Positions 40,360 through 49,245 of a stretch of DNA of 64,000 bases are shown one piece after another. Position numbers and translations under genes: made by a program. The stretch comes from Acidimicrobiales bacterium (GTDB lineage Bacteria > Actinomycetota > Acidimicrobiia > Acidimicrobiales > Aldehydirespiratoraceae): NCBI GenBank assembly GCA_029246685.1, contig JAQWMR010000001.1, positions 157,246 through 221,245 of the forward strand. The letters run 5' to 3'. Position 1 is the stretch's first letter; every line of letters begins with the position of its first letter. The notes under the pieces are model-generated. The model had not been told where the DNA came from and made no database searches. It saw nothing but the letters and a program-made list of their open reading frames with translations.

Positions 40360-41007
40360 ATGGCTACGGCACGCATTCCGGAGGCGACGGTCGCCCGACT
40401 GCCCGTCTACTTGCGCAGCCTCACCGAGCTGGCCGCCGACGGACAGGCCACGACGTCGTCCGACATCCTGGCCGAGCGGGCTGGCGTCAATGCCGCGAAG
40501 GTCCGCAAGGACCTCAGCTATCTCGGCACGCACGGCACCCGCGGCGTGGGCTACGACGTGCGTCATCTCGTCTTCGAAGTCAGCCGAGCCCTCGGTGTCG
40601 CCAATACGTGGCCGGTCATCGTCTGCGGACTAGGCAACCTCGGTCGGGCGCTCGCCAACCACACCGGCTTCACCGAGCGAGGCTTTCCGGTCGTCGCCGC
40701 GATCGACGTCGACGCCGAACTGGTCGGCACGACGATCGACGGCGTTGCTGTTCACTCGCCTGACAAACTCGCGGAGGTGGTTGCGGCGGAGGGTGTGGCA
40801 ATCGGTGTCATCGCCACTCCTGCAGCCGCGGCCCAGGAGACAGCGGATCTGCTTGTTGCCGCGGGCATCCGTTCCATCCTGGACTTCAGCCCGACTGTGG
40901 TGAGCGTGCCGCCGGATGTGGAAGTGCGCGCCGTCGACCTGTCCACCGAACTCCAGATCCTCGGCTTCCATCTGCAGCGCGATCTGCCGCCCGAGGTGAA
41001 CCTGTGA
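40360..41007 (+). CDS. rex: Redox-sensing transcriptional repressor Rex
   Basis: Rex binds NADH or NAD+ and represses respiratory and fermentation genes when NADH is low. The 215 residues have a winged-helix DNA-binding part (residues ~1-80: ARLPVYLRSLTEL, SSDILAERAGVNAAKVRKDLSYLG, GTRGVGYDV) and a Rossmann domain with IVCGLGNLGRALA (Gly90, Gly92, Gly95), then AAIDVD and the final LSTELQILGFHLQ swap helix. It is the first gene before hemA, which is common in actinobacteria. A matching operator lies upstream, and a second candidate lies before the cytochrome b6-type operon. Confidence 0.95.
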   Translation: MATARIPEATVARLPVYLRSLTELAADGQATTSSDILAERAGVNAAKVRKDLSYLGTHGTRGVGYDVRHLVFEVSRALGVANTWPVIVCGLGNLGRALANHTGFTERGFPVVAAIDVDAELVGTTIDGVAVHSPDKLAEVVAAEGVAIGVIATPAAAAQETADLLVAAGIRSILDFSPTVVSVPPDVEVRAVDLSTELQILGFHLQRDLPPEVNL

Positions 41008-41069
41008 CGCTCGTCGCCCCGGCCCCTCAGAGGTTGGCAAACGCCCCTCGTTTCCGTCACTCTTGATCC

Positions 41070-42326
41070 ATGTCGATTGTCGCAATCGGGTGCAATCATC
41101 GGTCTACGCCGCTCGCCAAGCTCGAGCGCATGACCGTCGCGCCCGCCGACATGGGGAAGGTCATCTCGGGCCTCGGTGAAGCGGACCACCTCTCTGAGGT
41201 CGTCGTCCTCTCCACCTGCAACCGCATCGAGGTCTACGCCTTCGCCGAACGGTTCCATGGCGGCTATCAGGACGTCCGCGAGTTCCTCGCCCGCCACGCC
41301 GGGCTCGCTCCCGAAGACGTCGCCGATCATCTCTACGCCCACCACGACGCCGAGGCAGTACGCCATCTGTTCGAGGTCGCGGCAGGGCTCGACTCAGCGG
41401 TGGTCGGTGAGCACGAGATTCTCGGGCAGATCCGCGACGCCTGGGAACGCGCTCGTGAGGAGGGAACCGTCGGATCGTCACTCGGCGGCCTGTTCCGTCA
41501 CGCCGTCGAGACGGGCAAGCGGGCCCGTAGCGAAACATCCATCGGTCGAGGAATCGCCTCCGTGTCACAGGCGGCAGTTGCGCTCGCTGACAACCGCATC
41601 GGCGGCCTCGCGGGCAGCACCGTTCTCGTGATCGGCGCCGGCGACATGGCCGAGGGCACCGTCAAGTCGCTCGCCAAGGCCGGGGCCGGCGACGTGCTCG
41701 TCGCCAACCGCACCTGGGAACGCGCCGTCGCCCTCGCCGACGCCTGCGCCGGCGTGCCGGTCCCGCTGGCCGAGCTGTCGGCCGCGCTCGAGCGAGTCGA
41801 CGTGCTCGTCACCACCACGGGCGCGCAGGATCTCATCCTCGAAGCAGCCGACGTGGACGGACTGGTCGATCAGCGGGAATCGCCGCTGGTCATCGTCGAC
41901 ATTGCGGTTCCCCGAGACGTCGATCCCACGGCGCGCCAGATCGCCGGGATCACCCTGCTCGACATGGACGACATCGGCGCCTTCATCGACGAGGGCCTCG
42001 ACAGCCGCAACTCCGAAGTCGAGAGCGTGAGGGCGATCGTCGACGGCGAAGTCAGCCGCTACCAGTCGATGGTGTCGGCTCGTGAAGTCGCACCGCTCAT
42101 TGCCGAGCTGCGCGGGTCTGCCGACGCGATCCGCGTTGTGGAGTTGGAGCGCTACGCGGCCAAGCTCGCGGCGCTGGATCCAGCCGAGCGTGAGGCGGTC
42201 GTCGCGCTCACCAAAGGCATCGTCAACACCCTGCTGCACGAACCCACCGTCCGGTTGAAGGACGCAGCGGGCCGCGCCCGCGGCGACCGCTTGGCCGAGT
42301 CGCTGCGCGACCTGTTCGACCTCTGA
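41070..42326 (+). CDS. hemA: Glutamyl-tRNA reductase
   Basis: HemA reduces Glu-tRNA to glutamate-1-semialdehyde with NADPH, the first heme step of the C5 pathway. The 418 residues have the nucleophile Cys50 in VVLSTCNRIEVYA, GEHEILGQIRDAW, the spinal helix, and the NADPH-binding VLVIGAGDMAEGT, followed by ANRTWERA and the C-terminal dimerisation helices. ATG 41070. It sits between rex (62 bp upstream) and hemC (7 bp downstream), so the cluster is probably a single transcript, and Rex may set its level. Confidence 0.96.
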   Translation: MSIVAIGCNHRSTPLAKLERMTVAPADMGKVISGLGEADHLSEVVVLSTCNRIEVYAFAERFHGGYQDVREFLARHAGLAPEDVADHLYAHHDAEAVRHLFEVAAGLDSAVVGEHEILGQIRDAWERAREEGTVGSSLGGLFRHAVETGKRARSETSIGRGIASVSQAAVALADNRIGGLAGSTVLVIGAGDMAEGTVKSLAKAGAGDVLVANRTWERAVALADACAGVPVPLAELSAALERVDVLVTTTGAQDLILEAADVDGLVDQRESPLVIVDIAVPRDVDPTARQIAGITLLDMDDIGAFIDEGLDSRNSEVESVRAIVDGEVSRYQSMVSAREVAPLIAELRGSADAIRVVELERYAAKLAALDPAEREAVVALTKGIVNTLLHEPTVRLKDAAGRARGDRLAESLRDLFDL

Positions 42327-42333
42327 GCTGACG

Positions 42334-43263
42334 TTGTCTGACGCGTCACCGTCCGCCGGGCCCCCGTCCGTGCGGGCCGCGACCCGAGGCAGCGCACTCG
42401 CCCGATGGCAGACCGCCCATGTCGCGGACCTGCTCAGCCGGGGTGGGTCGATCGTGGACGAGGTGATCGTGTCGACGGTCGGCGATCGCGATACCTCCAC
42501 GCCCATCCACGCAATGGGGGGCAAGGGTGTCTTCGTGAAGGAGGTGCAGGCTGCGGTGCTCGACGGCCGCGCCGACATCGCGGTGCACTCCGGCAAGGAC
42601 CTGCCGGCTGAGACTCCCGACGGACTCGTCCTCGCGGCCGTTCCCGCTCGCGCGGACGTGCGCGACGCCTTGATCGGTATCGCCTGGGACGATCTGCCCA
42701 CAGGTGCTTATGTCGCCACGGGGTCGGTCCGACGTCGCGCCCAGCTGGCCTGGCATCGCCCGGACCTCCGCTTCTCAGAGCTGCGGGGCAATATCGCCAC
42801 GCGGCTGGAGAAGCTCGTGGACTTCGACGCGATCGTGATGGCCGCCGCGGCGATCGACCGGCTCGGGATCGAGCGCGACGACGTCGACCGGCTCGACGCC
42901 GAGCTCATCGTTCCCCAGGTTGCGCAGGGTGCGCTCGCCATCGAGTGCCGTGCCGATGACCACGCGACCATTGAGGTGTTGGCCGCGATCGAGGACGCTC
43001 CGACTCGCAGAGCGGTGGATGCGGAGCGAGCGTTCCTGCAGGAACTCGGAGGCGACTGCGACCTGCCCGCCGGCGCCCATGCCGTCCTCATCCCTGGCGC
43101 GGCCGACGACATCGAACTCGTCGCGATACTCGCGGCGCTGGACGGCCGTGTACTCATTCGTGAGCGGCGCCTCGGGTCGGACCCGGAGGCGCTCGGGCGA
43201 GCCGTCGCTCGCCATCTGCTCGACGACGCCGGCGGAACGGATCTCCTGGCGGACGCGCGATGA
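42334..43263 (+). CDS. hemC: Porphobilinogen deaminase (hydroxymethylbilane synthase)
   Basis: HemC condenses four porphobilinogens into hydroxymethylbilane using a dipyrromethane cofactor. Motifs of the 309-residue protein are VRAATRGSALARWQTAHVADLL, the Lys/Arg-rich GGKGVFVKEVQAAVLDGRADIAVHSGKDLP with the catalytic Asp, GSVRRRAQL, LRGNIATRLEKL and LGGDCDLPAGAHA with cofactor Cys242. The start is TTG at 42334, 7 bp after hemA; this rare codon is supported by the match to the usual N-terminus. The stop overlaps hemD (ATGA). Confidence 0.95.
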   Translation: MSDASPSAGPPSVRAATRGSALARWQTAHVADLLSRGGSIVDEVIVSTVGDRDTSTPIHAMGGKGVFVKEVQAAVLDGRADIAVHSGKDLPAETPDGLVLAAVPARADVRDALIGIAWDDLPTGAYVATGSVRRRAQLAWHRPDLRFSELRGNIATRLEKLVDFDAIVMAAAAIDRLGIERDDVDRLDAELIVPQVAQGALAIECRADDHATIEVLAAIEDAPTRRAVDAERAFLQELGGDCDLPAGAHAVLIPGAADDIELVAILAALDGRVLIRERRLGSDPEALGRAVARHLLDDAGGTDLLADAR

Positions 43264-44474
43264 CCGACGTGCCGCTGGACGGCGTGCGGGTGGTCGTCAC
43301 CCGTGCCCGCGAGCAGTCGGCGGCGCTCATCGAATCGCTGGAGGCGCTCGGCGCCGAGGCGGTTCCCGTTCCGGTGATTCGTATCGAGGATCCCCCGGAT
43401 GGTGGCGCCGAGCTACGTCGCGAGCTGGGCGCACTGATAGCCGGTGACTGGCTCGTCATCACGAGCCCGAACGGCGCCACCCGCGTCGGGGCTGCGCTGG
43501 AGCGACCGCTCGCTGCGGGAGTGTCCGTCGCGGTGATCGGTCCCGGCACGAAAGCGAAGGCCGAGGCTGCGGGCCTGGACGTGAACCTCGTCCCGTCGGC
43601 TTCCATCGCGGAGGGCTTGCTCGAGTTTCTCCCCGTGCCTGGCGCCGGTGGCGGGACGATGTTGCTGGCCCGCGCGGAGACCGGGCGAGAACTGCTGCCC
43701 ACCGAACTGCGGCGACGGGGTTGGGACGTGAGGGACGTCGCCGCGTATCGAACCGTGGGAGTGGACGTAGATCCTGATGCGATCGAGGCATGTCGGCAAG
43801 CGGACGTGGTCGCGTTCACGTCCGCATCCACGGTGCGCCATCTGGTGGCGGGCGTCGGCGCGGAGAACCTTCCGCCACTCATCGCCTGCATCGGTCCGGC
43901 CACTTCCGATCAAGCCGGCGAGCTCGGTATCGACGTGGACATCACGGCGACCGAGCATTCGATCCCGGGCATCGTCACCGCGATCGCCGACGCGGTCCCG
44001 AATCTGGTGTTGCTTCGGCCCGAGCCCGCTGCGGACGCGGACTCGCAATGGATGCTGGAGCAGTACTTCACCGAGATCGACGAGCGTTTCGAGACCGGGC
44101 TCGACAGGGACAACGTGCTCACGAGCGACACGCACGAGATCTCTCCACCCAACGGCCTCTTCATCGCGGGACGGCTGGGGGTTGAGCCCGTTGCCTGCGG
44201 GGTGTTGAAGAAGGTCGTTCCCGACGTTGCCGACATCAAGCGCATGTGGGTGTCGGATCGGGTGCGGGGTCGCGGCGTCGGGCGCCGCCTCCTCGAACGG
44301 CTCGTGGCGGAGGGACGAGCGATGGGGTTGCGGCGGGTGCAGCTCGAAACGAACGAAGCGCTCACGGAAGCGATCGCCCTCTACCGAAGCGCCGGCTTCA
44401 CGGAGGTCGAGGCGTTCAATGACGAGCCCCACGCTCATCACTGGTTCGCGCTGGAGTTCGACCGCGACGCCTGA
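43260..44474 (+). CDS. hemD: HemD-GNAT fusion: uroporphyrinogen-III synthase plus acetyltransferase
   Basis: A 404-residue protein. Residues 1-245 are HemD, which cyclises and inverts hydroxymethylbilane to uroporphyrinogen III: VRVVVTRAREQSAALIESLEALGAEAV, WLVITSPNGATRV, DVVAFTSASTVRHLV, LIACIGPATSDQAGELG. Residues ~250-404 are a GNAT domain: LFIAGRLGVEPVACGVL, IKRMWVSDRVRGRGVGRRLLERLV with the acetyl-CoA pyrophosphate loop, and VQLETNEALTEAIALYRSAGF. There is no frameshift between them. The fusion is unusual; the acetyl acceptor is unknown. Overlap with hemC is 4 bp. Confidence 0.92.
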   Translation: MTDVPLDGVRVVVTRAREQSAALIESLEALGAEAVPVPVIRIEDPPDGGAELRRELGALIAGDWLVITSPNGATRVGAALERPLAAGVSVAVIGPGTKAKAEAAGLDVNLVPSASIAEGLLEFLPVPGAGGGTMLLARAETGRELLPTELRRRGWDVRDVAAYRTVGVDVDPDAIEACRQADVVAFTSASTVRHLVAGVGAENLPPLIACIGPATSDQAGELGIDVDITATEHSIPGIVTAIADAVPNLVLLRPEPAADADSQWMLEQYFTEIDERFETGLDRDNVLTSDTHEISPPNGLFIAGRLGVEPVACGVLKKVVPDVADIKRMWVSDRVRGRGVGRRLLERLVAEGRAMGLRRVQLETNEALTEAIALYRSAGFTEVEAFNDEPHAHHWFALEFDRDA

Positions 44475-44520
44475 CAAGGGCTGCCACCCACGACTCGTCT
44501 GCGTGCGCCACTCTTGAGGG

Positions 44521-44817
44521 ATGCCCGACGACGCAGGTTCGGTGGAACGAGACGAGATCTTGCGTGTTCTCGACGACCTGCTGCGGCTGTTGCGAACCTA
44601 CGACGAGACGCGATGGGCCGACTGGCTCGACCGGGATCGGCGGCTGATCGCCGACGGTCATCCGGACGCGCTCAACCACCTGCTCGATGCTTTCGGGGGC
44701 ATGGGCAGCCTGAACGACCTCACCATCCACCGAGCGAACGGCCACATCATCGACGACGACAAGACCCAGCCGGTGAACGATCGCCTGCGCACGCTGCGCA
44801 GCGCGCTTCACGCCTAA
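44521..44817 (+). CDS. Small hypothetical protein, 98 aa
   Basis: A small helical soluble protein in the heme cluster. It has ILRVLDDLLRLLRTYDETRWADWLDRDRRLIAD near residues 13-46 and LNHLLDAFGGMGSLNDLTIHR near residues 52-72. The FGGMGSLND block is distinctive and recurs, to my recollection, in a family of uncharacterised actinobacterial proteins, but I cannot name it safely. It starts 46 bp after the hemD fusion and precedes the HAD gene by 32 bp; the position is probably incidental to heme synthesis. Confidence 0.65.
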   Translation: MPDDAGSVERDEILRVLDDLLRLLRTYDETRWADWLDRDRRLIADGHPDALNHLLDAFGGMGSLNDLTIHRANGHIIDDDKTQPVNDRLRTLRSALHA

Positions 44818-44849
44818 GCCACCGCGTTGCAGAACGCCGGAGAGGAGCT

Positions 44850-45500
44850 GTGACCCCGGACGCCATCGTCTTCGACTTCGACGGGACGATCGCTGACACG
44901 GAGTGGCCCATCTACGAGGTCGCCCGCGATGCCTTCCGTGCCCACGGGTTGGACTTCCTCTTGGAGGATTGGGTGAAGGGAATCGGTCTCGCGGACAACA
45001 AGTCGCTCCCCGAACTGCTCGAGGACGCTCTCGGCGCGCCGCCCGACGCCGCGATCGTCCAGCAGGCCGTCGATCGCCGGACCACGTGGAACGACCAGAT
45101 GGTGATGAACCCGGGGGTGCAGGCGGTCATCGAAGTAGCTCGCAACGCGGCCATTCCCCTCGCGGTCGCCAGCAGCTCGCCGACCGACTGGGTGGAGCCT
45201 CATCTCGATCGGCTCGGGCTGTTGCACCACTTCGTCGCGGTTCGGACGCGAGACCATGTCGACCGAGGAAAGCCGGCTCCGGACCTGTTCCTTTCGGCGG
45301 CCGCGGCCGTCGGCGTCGACCCGACGACATGCCTGGCGATCGAGGACTCGAAGCACGGATGCGCAGCGGCCAAGGCGGCCGGAATGACATGCGTCGTCGT
45401 CCCGAATCGCATCACGGTGCTCGATCAACCTGCGGATGCGGATCTGCTCCTCGAATCGCTCGACGCGTTCCCTTACGCCCGTTTCGGGCTCGCTCGGTAG
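44850..45500 (+). CDS. HAD-family phosphatase/phosphomutase
   Basis: A 216-residue HAD superfamily hydrolase with a beta-phosphoglucomutase-like cap. Motif I is IVFDFDGTIADTEWPIY with the nucleophile and acid Asp, motif II LAVASSSPTDWV with Ser, motif III Lys in HVDRGKPAPDLFL and motif IV CLAIEDSKHGCAAAKAAG. Substrate may be a sugar phosphate or phosphoglycolate-like compound; not shown. GTG 44850 is preceded by GAGGAG. It ends 10 bp before hemB. Confidence 0.9.
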   Translation: MTPDAIVFDFDGTIADTEWPIYEVARDAFRAHGLDFLLEDWVKGIGLADNKSLPELLEDALGAPPDAAIVQQAVDRRTTWNDQMVMNPGVQAVIEVARNAAIPLAVASSSPTDWVEPHLDRLGLLHHFVAVRTRDHVDRGKPAPDLFLSAAAAVGVDPTTCLAIEDSKHGCAAAKAAGMTCVVVPNRITVLDQPADADLLLESLDAFPYARFGLAR

Positions 45501-45510
45501 CCTTTCTGGC

Positions 45511-46491
45511 GTGACCTTTCCTCAGCGGCGCCTGCGCCGTCTTCGTCGGACCCCGGTTCTGCGCCGCATGGTGTCGGAGACGCGCCTTCACCCCGATGAT
45601 CTCATCGCGCCTTTGTTCGTTCGTGAGGGCATCGATGAGCCGCAGCCGATCGAGTCGCTCCCCGGCCAGTTCCAGCACTCCAGCGCTTCGCTGCGGGAGG
45701 AGGTTCGGCAGCTGAAGGACCTCGGCGTGCCGGCCGTCATCCTTTTCGGCGTGCCCGAGCGCAAAGACGCTGAGGGGTCCGAGGCCTGGAACCCGGACGG
45801 CATCGTGCAGCTCGCGCTGCAGGACCTCCGTGATGATCACGGGGACGAGATCGTTCTCGTCGCCGACCTGTGTGTGGACGAGTACACCGACCACGGCCAC
45901 TGCGGCGTGCTCGATGAGAGCGGCCAACCCGACAACGACGCGACGCTGGAGCTCTACGAACAGATCGCTGTCGCGCAGGCCACCGCGGGCGCCGACATCG
46001 TGGCACCGTCGGGAATGATGGACGGACAGGTCTTCGCCATCCGCGAAGCGCTCGACGACACCGGCTTCGACGACACCGCGATCCTCGCCTACGCGGCCAA
46101 GTACGCAACGGCTCTCTATGGTCCGTTCCGCGACGCGGTCGATGTCCAGATCGTGGGCGGCGGTGACCGCAAGGGCTATCAGCAGGATGTCGCCAACGCC
46201 CGGGAGGCGATGGAGGAGATCCGCGAAGACATCGCGGAAGGCGCCGACATGGTCATGATCAAGCCGGCGATGCCCTACCTCGATGTGATCGCCCGGGTCC
46301 GCGCCGAGGTCGACATCCCGATCGCGGCCTACCACGTGAGTGGCGAGTACGCGATGGTCCACGCGGCGGCCCTGCAAGGCTGGCTCGAACTCGAACCGGT
46401 TGCCTTCGAGCACACGCTGGCGATCAAGCGGGCCGGCGCCGACCTGATTCTCACCTACTTCGCCCGGCTTCTCGCCGAGGGCATGCAGTAG
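45511..46491 (+). CDS. hemB: Delta-aminolevulinic acid dehydratase (porphobilinogen synthase)
   Basis: HemB joins two aminolevulinates to porphobilinogen. The 326 residues have VLRRMVSETRLHPDDLIAPLFV near the N-terminus, the metal-binding Cys/His segment DLCVDEYTDHGHCGVL (zinc-type), the two active-site Lys in AYAAKYAT (Lys197) and MIKPAMPYLD (Lys251), and the substrate loop AAYHVSGEYAMV. GTG 45511 gives the usual start with the Arg-rich arm (QRRLRRLRRTP). The stop is 9 bp before hemL. Confidence 0.96.
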   Translation: MTFPQRRLRRLRRTPVLRRMVSETRLHPDDLIAPLFVREGIDEPQPIESLPGQFQHSSASLREEVRQLKDLGVPAVILFGVPERKDAEGSEAWNPDGIVQLALQDLRDDHGDEIVLVADLCVDEYTDHGHCGVLDESGQPDNDATLELYEQIAVAQATAGADIVAPSGMMDGQVFAIREALDDTGFDDTAILAYAAKYATALYGPFRDAVDVQIVGGGDRKGYQQDVANAREAMEEIREDIAEGADMVMIKPAMPYLDVIARVRAEVDIPIAAYHVSGEYAMVHAAALQGWLELEPVAFEHTLAIKRAGADLILTYFARLLAEGMQ

Positions 46492-46500
46492 GAGCCCACG

Positions 46501-47790
46501 ATGACCAACTCGAACCCGGCGCTCTCCAACACGGGGCTGTCCAACACCGGGCTTTTCGCCCGCGCCCAGGCCGTCATCCCCGGAGGCGTCAACTCGCCGG
46601 TGCGGGCCTTCGGGTCCGTCGGCGGCACTCCCTACGTGGTCGAGCGGGGCGAGGGGCCCTACGTGTTCGACGTCGAGGGCCGCCGATACATCGACTACGT
46701 CATGTCGTACGGGCCCGGCATTCTCGGCCACGCCCACCCCGACGTCACCGCGGCCATCCAGCACGCGGCCTCTCGCGGCACCAGCTTCGGCGCGCCGACC
46801 GAGAACGAGGTGCTGCTCGCCGAGGAGATGTGCCGTCGCATCGACGGCATGGACATGGTCCGGCTCGTCAACAGCGGCACTGAGGCGACGATGACCGCGA
46901 TTCGTCTCGCCCGCGGCGCAACGGGGCGCGACACCATCATCAAGTTCGCCGGCAACTACCACGGCCACTCGGATGCGCTCCTTGTCGCCGGCGGCAGTGG
47001 TGTGGCCCAACAGGGGCTCAAAGGCTCGGAAGGGGTCACCGCGGGGGCGGTCGCCGACACGGTCGTCGCGCCCTACAACGTGGTTCCCGAGGTCGACGAA
47101 TCTGTCGCCGTGGTCATCGTGGAGCCGGTCGCTGCGAACATGGGCTTGATCGCGCCTCAGCCCGGGTTCCTCCAGGGGCTGCGCGACGCCTGCGACGCGG
47201 CCGGCGCGCTCCTCATGTTCGACGAAGTGATCACCGGCTTCCGCCTCTGCCCCGGCGGAGCGGCCGAGTGGTCGGGCGTGCGCCCGGACCTCTGGGCCTT
47301 CGGCAAGGTGATCGGCGGTGGACTCCCGGTCGGCGCGTTCGGCGCCTCGGCCGAGGTGATGGCGAACCTCGCGCCGCTCGGCGCGGTGTATCAGGCAGGC
47401 ACGCTCTCCGGGAACCCGCTCGCCACCGCGGCGGGGATCGCGCAACTGTCCTTGCTGACGCCGGATGCCTACGAGCAGCTGACCGCAACCGCCACCGCAC
47501 TACAGGACGGCATGACTGAGGCGTTCGCGGCGGCCGGCATCTCCGCCTCAGTGCCTCGCGTCGGCCCGCTGCTCGGCGTCTTCTTCGGCGCCCCGCTGCC
47601 AACCGACTTCGACGAAGCCAAGGCAATCTGCGAGAACGTCATCTACGAGCGGTTCTTCCACGGAATGCTCGAACACGGGGTCGCGCTGGCGCCGGGGGCC
47701 TACGAGGCCATCTTCCCGTCCCTTGCCCACACTGCGGATGTGGTCACGGCCACAATCGAAGCGGTTCGCAGCGTCGCCGCGACCCTCTGA
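46501..47790 (+). CDS. hemL: Glutamate-1-semialdehyde 2,1-aminomutase
   Basis: HemL shifts the amino group of glutamate-1-semialdehyde to make 5-aminolevulinate, using PLP. The 429 residues have VIPGGVNSPVRAFGSVGGTP, IDYVMSYGPGILGHAHP, VNSGTEATMTAIRLARG for the PLP phosphate, GNYHGHSDALL, LMFDEVITGFR with PLP Asp, and WAFGKVIGGGLPVGAFGA with Lys269. ATG 46501. The N-terminus contains a short in-frame tandem repeat (LSNTGLSNTGLF), from a duplicated stretch of about 15 bases. It completes aminolevulinate supply with HemA. Confidence 0.96.
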   Translation: MTNSNPALSNTGLSNTGLFARAQAVIPGGVNSPVRAFGSVGGTPYVVERGEGPYVFDVEGRRYIDYVMSYGPGILGHAHPDVTAAIQHAASRGTSFGAPTENEVLLAEEMCRRIDGMDMVRLVNSGTEATMTAIRLARGATGRDTIIKFAGNYHGHSDALLVAGGSGVAQQGLKGSEGVTAGAVADTVVAPYNVVPEVDESVAVVIVEPVAANMGLIAPQPGFLQGLRDACDAAGALLMFDEVITGFRLCPGGAAEWSGVRPDLWAFGKVIGGGLPVGAFGASAEVMANLAPLGAVYQAGTLSGNPLATAAGIAQLSLLTPDAYEQLTATATALQDGMTEAFAAAGISASVPRVGPLLGVFFGAPLPTDFDEAKAICENVIYERFFHGMLEHGVALAPGAYEAIFPSLAHTADVVTATIEAVRSVAATL

Positions 47791-47805
47791 GCGCCAGGAG
47801 CAGTA

Positions 47806-48546
47806 GTGAAGAAGAAGTATCTGATCGGTGGTGGCGCGCTCGGGCTCGTCCTCGTTGTCCTGGCGGTCTGGTTCCTCTTCTTCAAGGACGATGCGCCGGC
47901 TGCGGTGGATGTCGGAGATGCGGACGCGCAACTGGACGAGGACATCGCGGCTGCCGATGCCAGGGGAGATGGCCTCACCCCGATCCCCGAAGGTATCGAT
48001 GGCGAGTGGATCATCGACGATGCGATCGGCGAGTTCGACTTCGAGACCGCCAGTGGGAACTTTGCCGGGTTTCGCGTTGCCGAAGAGCTGACGATCGGCG
48101 AGGTCACCGCGGTCGGCCGGTCGGGCGGCATCACCGGCGCCGTCACGATCGCGGACGGTGAACTCACGGGAGCAGACGTCAATGTCGACATGACGGCGAT
48201 CGTGTCCAATGACTCCCGCCGCGAGAACGCGATTCGCCGTGCGATCGACGCAACCAATTTTCCGACGGCGTCGTTCACCTTTGCCAGTGGCGTCGACGTC
48301 TCGGCCATCGAGGTCGGCGGCGATGCACAGTCCTTCTCGGTCGATGGCGACCTGACTGTGGCGGGCGTGACCAATCCGGTCACGTTCACGATCGATGCGC
48401 TCGTGCGTGATGACGGATTCGGCGTGATCGTGGGATCGACCGAGATCGTGTGGGAGGACTTCGGTGTGACACCGCCGAGCGCGCGGATCGTCGTCTCCAT
48501 CGCCGACGAGGGCATCGTCGAGTTCCAGCTCATCGTCGCTCGCTAG
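47806..48546 (+). CDS. Membrane-anchored YceI-like lipocalin-fold protein
   Basis: A 246-residue protein with a short Lys-rich start, one hydrophobic helix (about residues 6-25), an acidic linker and a YceI-type beta-barrel: GEWIIDDAIGEFDFETASGNFAGFRVAEEL, GADVNVDMTAIVSNDSRRENAIRRAIDATNFPTASFTF and FSVDGDLTVAGVTNPVTFTIDALV. YceI proteins bind polyisoprenoids or amphiphiles; here the barrel is held outside the membrane. Start GTG 47806, 15 bp after hemL. A link to quinone or isoprenoid handling is possible but not shown. Confidence 0.85.
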   Translation: MKKKYLIGGGALGLVLVVLAVWFLFFKDDAPAAVDVGDADAQLDEDIAAADARGDGLTPIPEGIDGEWIIDDAIGEFDFETASGNFAGFRVAEELTIGEVTAVGRSGGITGAVTIADGELTGADVNVDMTAIVSNDSRRENAIRRAIDATNFPTASFTFASGVDVSAIEVGGDAQSFSVDGDLTVAGVTNPVTFTIDALVRDDGFGVIVGSTEIVWEDFGVTPPSARIVVSIADEGIVEFQLIVAR

Positions 48547-48595
48547 CCGCGTATCTGGCTCGATGAGCCCTGATAGTCGCTCGCTAGATCGAGTG

Positions 48596-49231
48596 TCATC
48601 CGCGGTTTCGGCCGCGGACGAGCTCGCGCAACTGCTCGGTGATCCCGGAGACGGGGCCGGCGACCTTCACCATCGGGTCGTCGTCCGCTCCGCCGAGCAG
48701 CTGTGTGCGCTGGAACGCGCCCGGCAACTCTTCCCAGCGTGCGTCCTGCTCACTGGTCATCGTGTCGCGAAGCAGAGTGAGCTTCAGAAGGTTTGCTTCC
48801 GCTCCCGTCGTGAGGGTCTGGGCTTCGCCGAGGTAGTGATCGTCCAGGAGTTGCTCGATCTCGTCCTCGTTCATGATGGGGAGGACCTTCTCCGCGAGCC
48901 GGTTCATGTTTCGGTACGAGCCCTGGAGCTGGAAGCGCGGCTCGGTCCGGTGGTCGTTGTCGGTCGACGCCGACTCGATGTAGGCCTGGTTGACGGCCAT
49001 GACGACCTGTTGGATCCGTAGCATCCGGCGGAAGCACTCGACGAGCTCTGTGATCTCGACGGCGGCGTAGGGGTGTGTCAGGTCCTCGCTGCCGCTCCCT
49101 CGTCCGGCCATCTCGATGAAGCGGTGGACGTCGGAGCGCTCACGGCCGGCGAGCGGGGCGAGCACGGGGTTGGAGGTCAGCGAGTTCTCGAGATAGCTGA
49201 GGGCGAAGATGTCGTCTCGGCCGCCCAGCAC
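48596..49231 (-). pseudogene. C-terminal fragment of a large AAA ATPase ('DNA repair ATPase'-like)
   Basis: The 211 residues read LGGRDDIFALSYLENSLTSNPVLAPLAGRE, ITELVECFRRMLRIQQVVMAVNQAYIESAS, LQGSYRNMNRLAEKVLPIMNEDEIEQLLDDHYLGEAQTLTTGAEANLLKL and a final RTQLLGGADDDPM. From memory these match the C-terminal portion of very large (over 1,500 aa) AAA proteins annotated as DNA repair ATPases. The AAA core and everything before are missing, and just outside (49246) an unrelated plus-strand frame begins, so a recombination junction lies at 49231-49246. The fragment may be inert. Confidence 0.7.
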
Positions 49232-49245
49232 GTCGCCGAGGTTGC

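Noticed and set aside
46501..46560. Tandem LSNTG repeat at the start of HemL
   Set aside because: A short in-frame duplication outside the conserved domain, with no likely functional meaning.
45412..47445. 677-codon open frame on the minus strand
   Set aside because: It is fully antisense to hemB and hemL, is Arg/Gly/Asp-rich and shows no motif; a shadow of GC-rich codon use.
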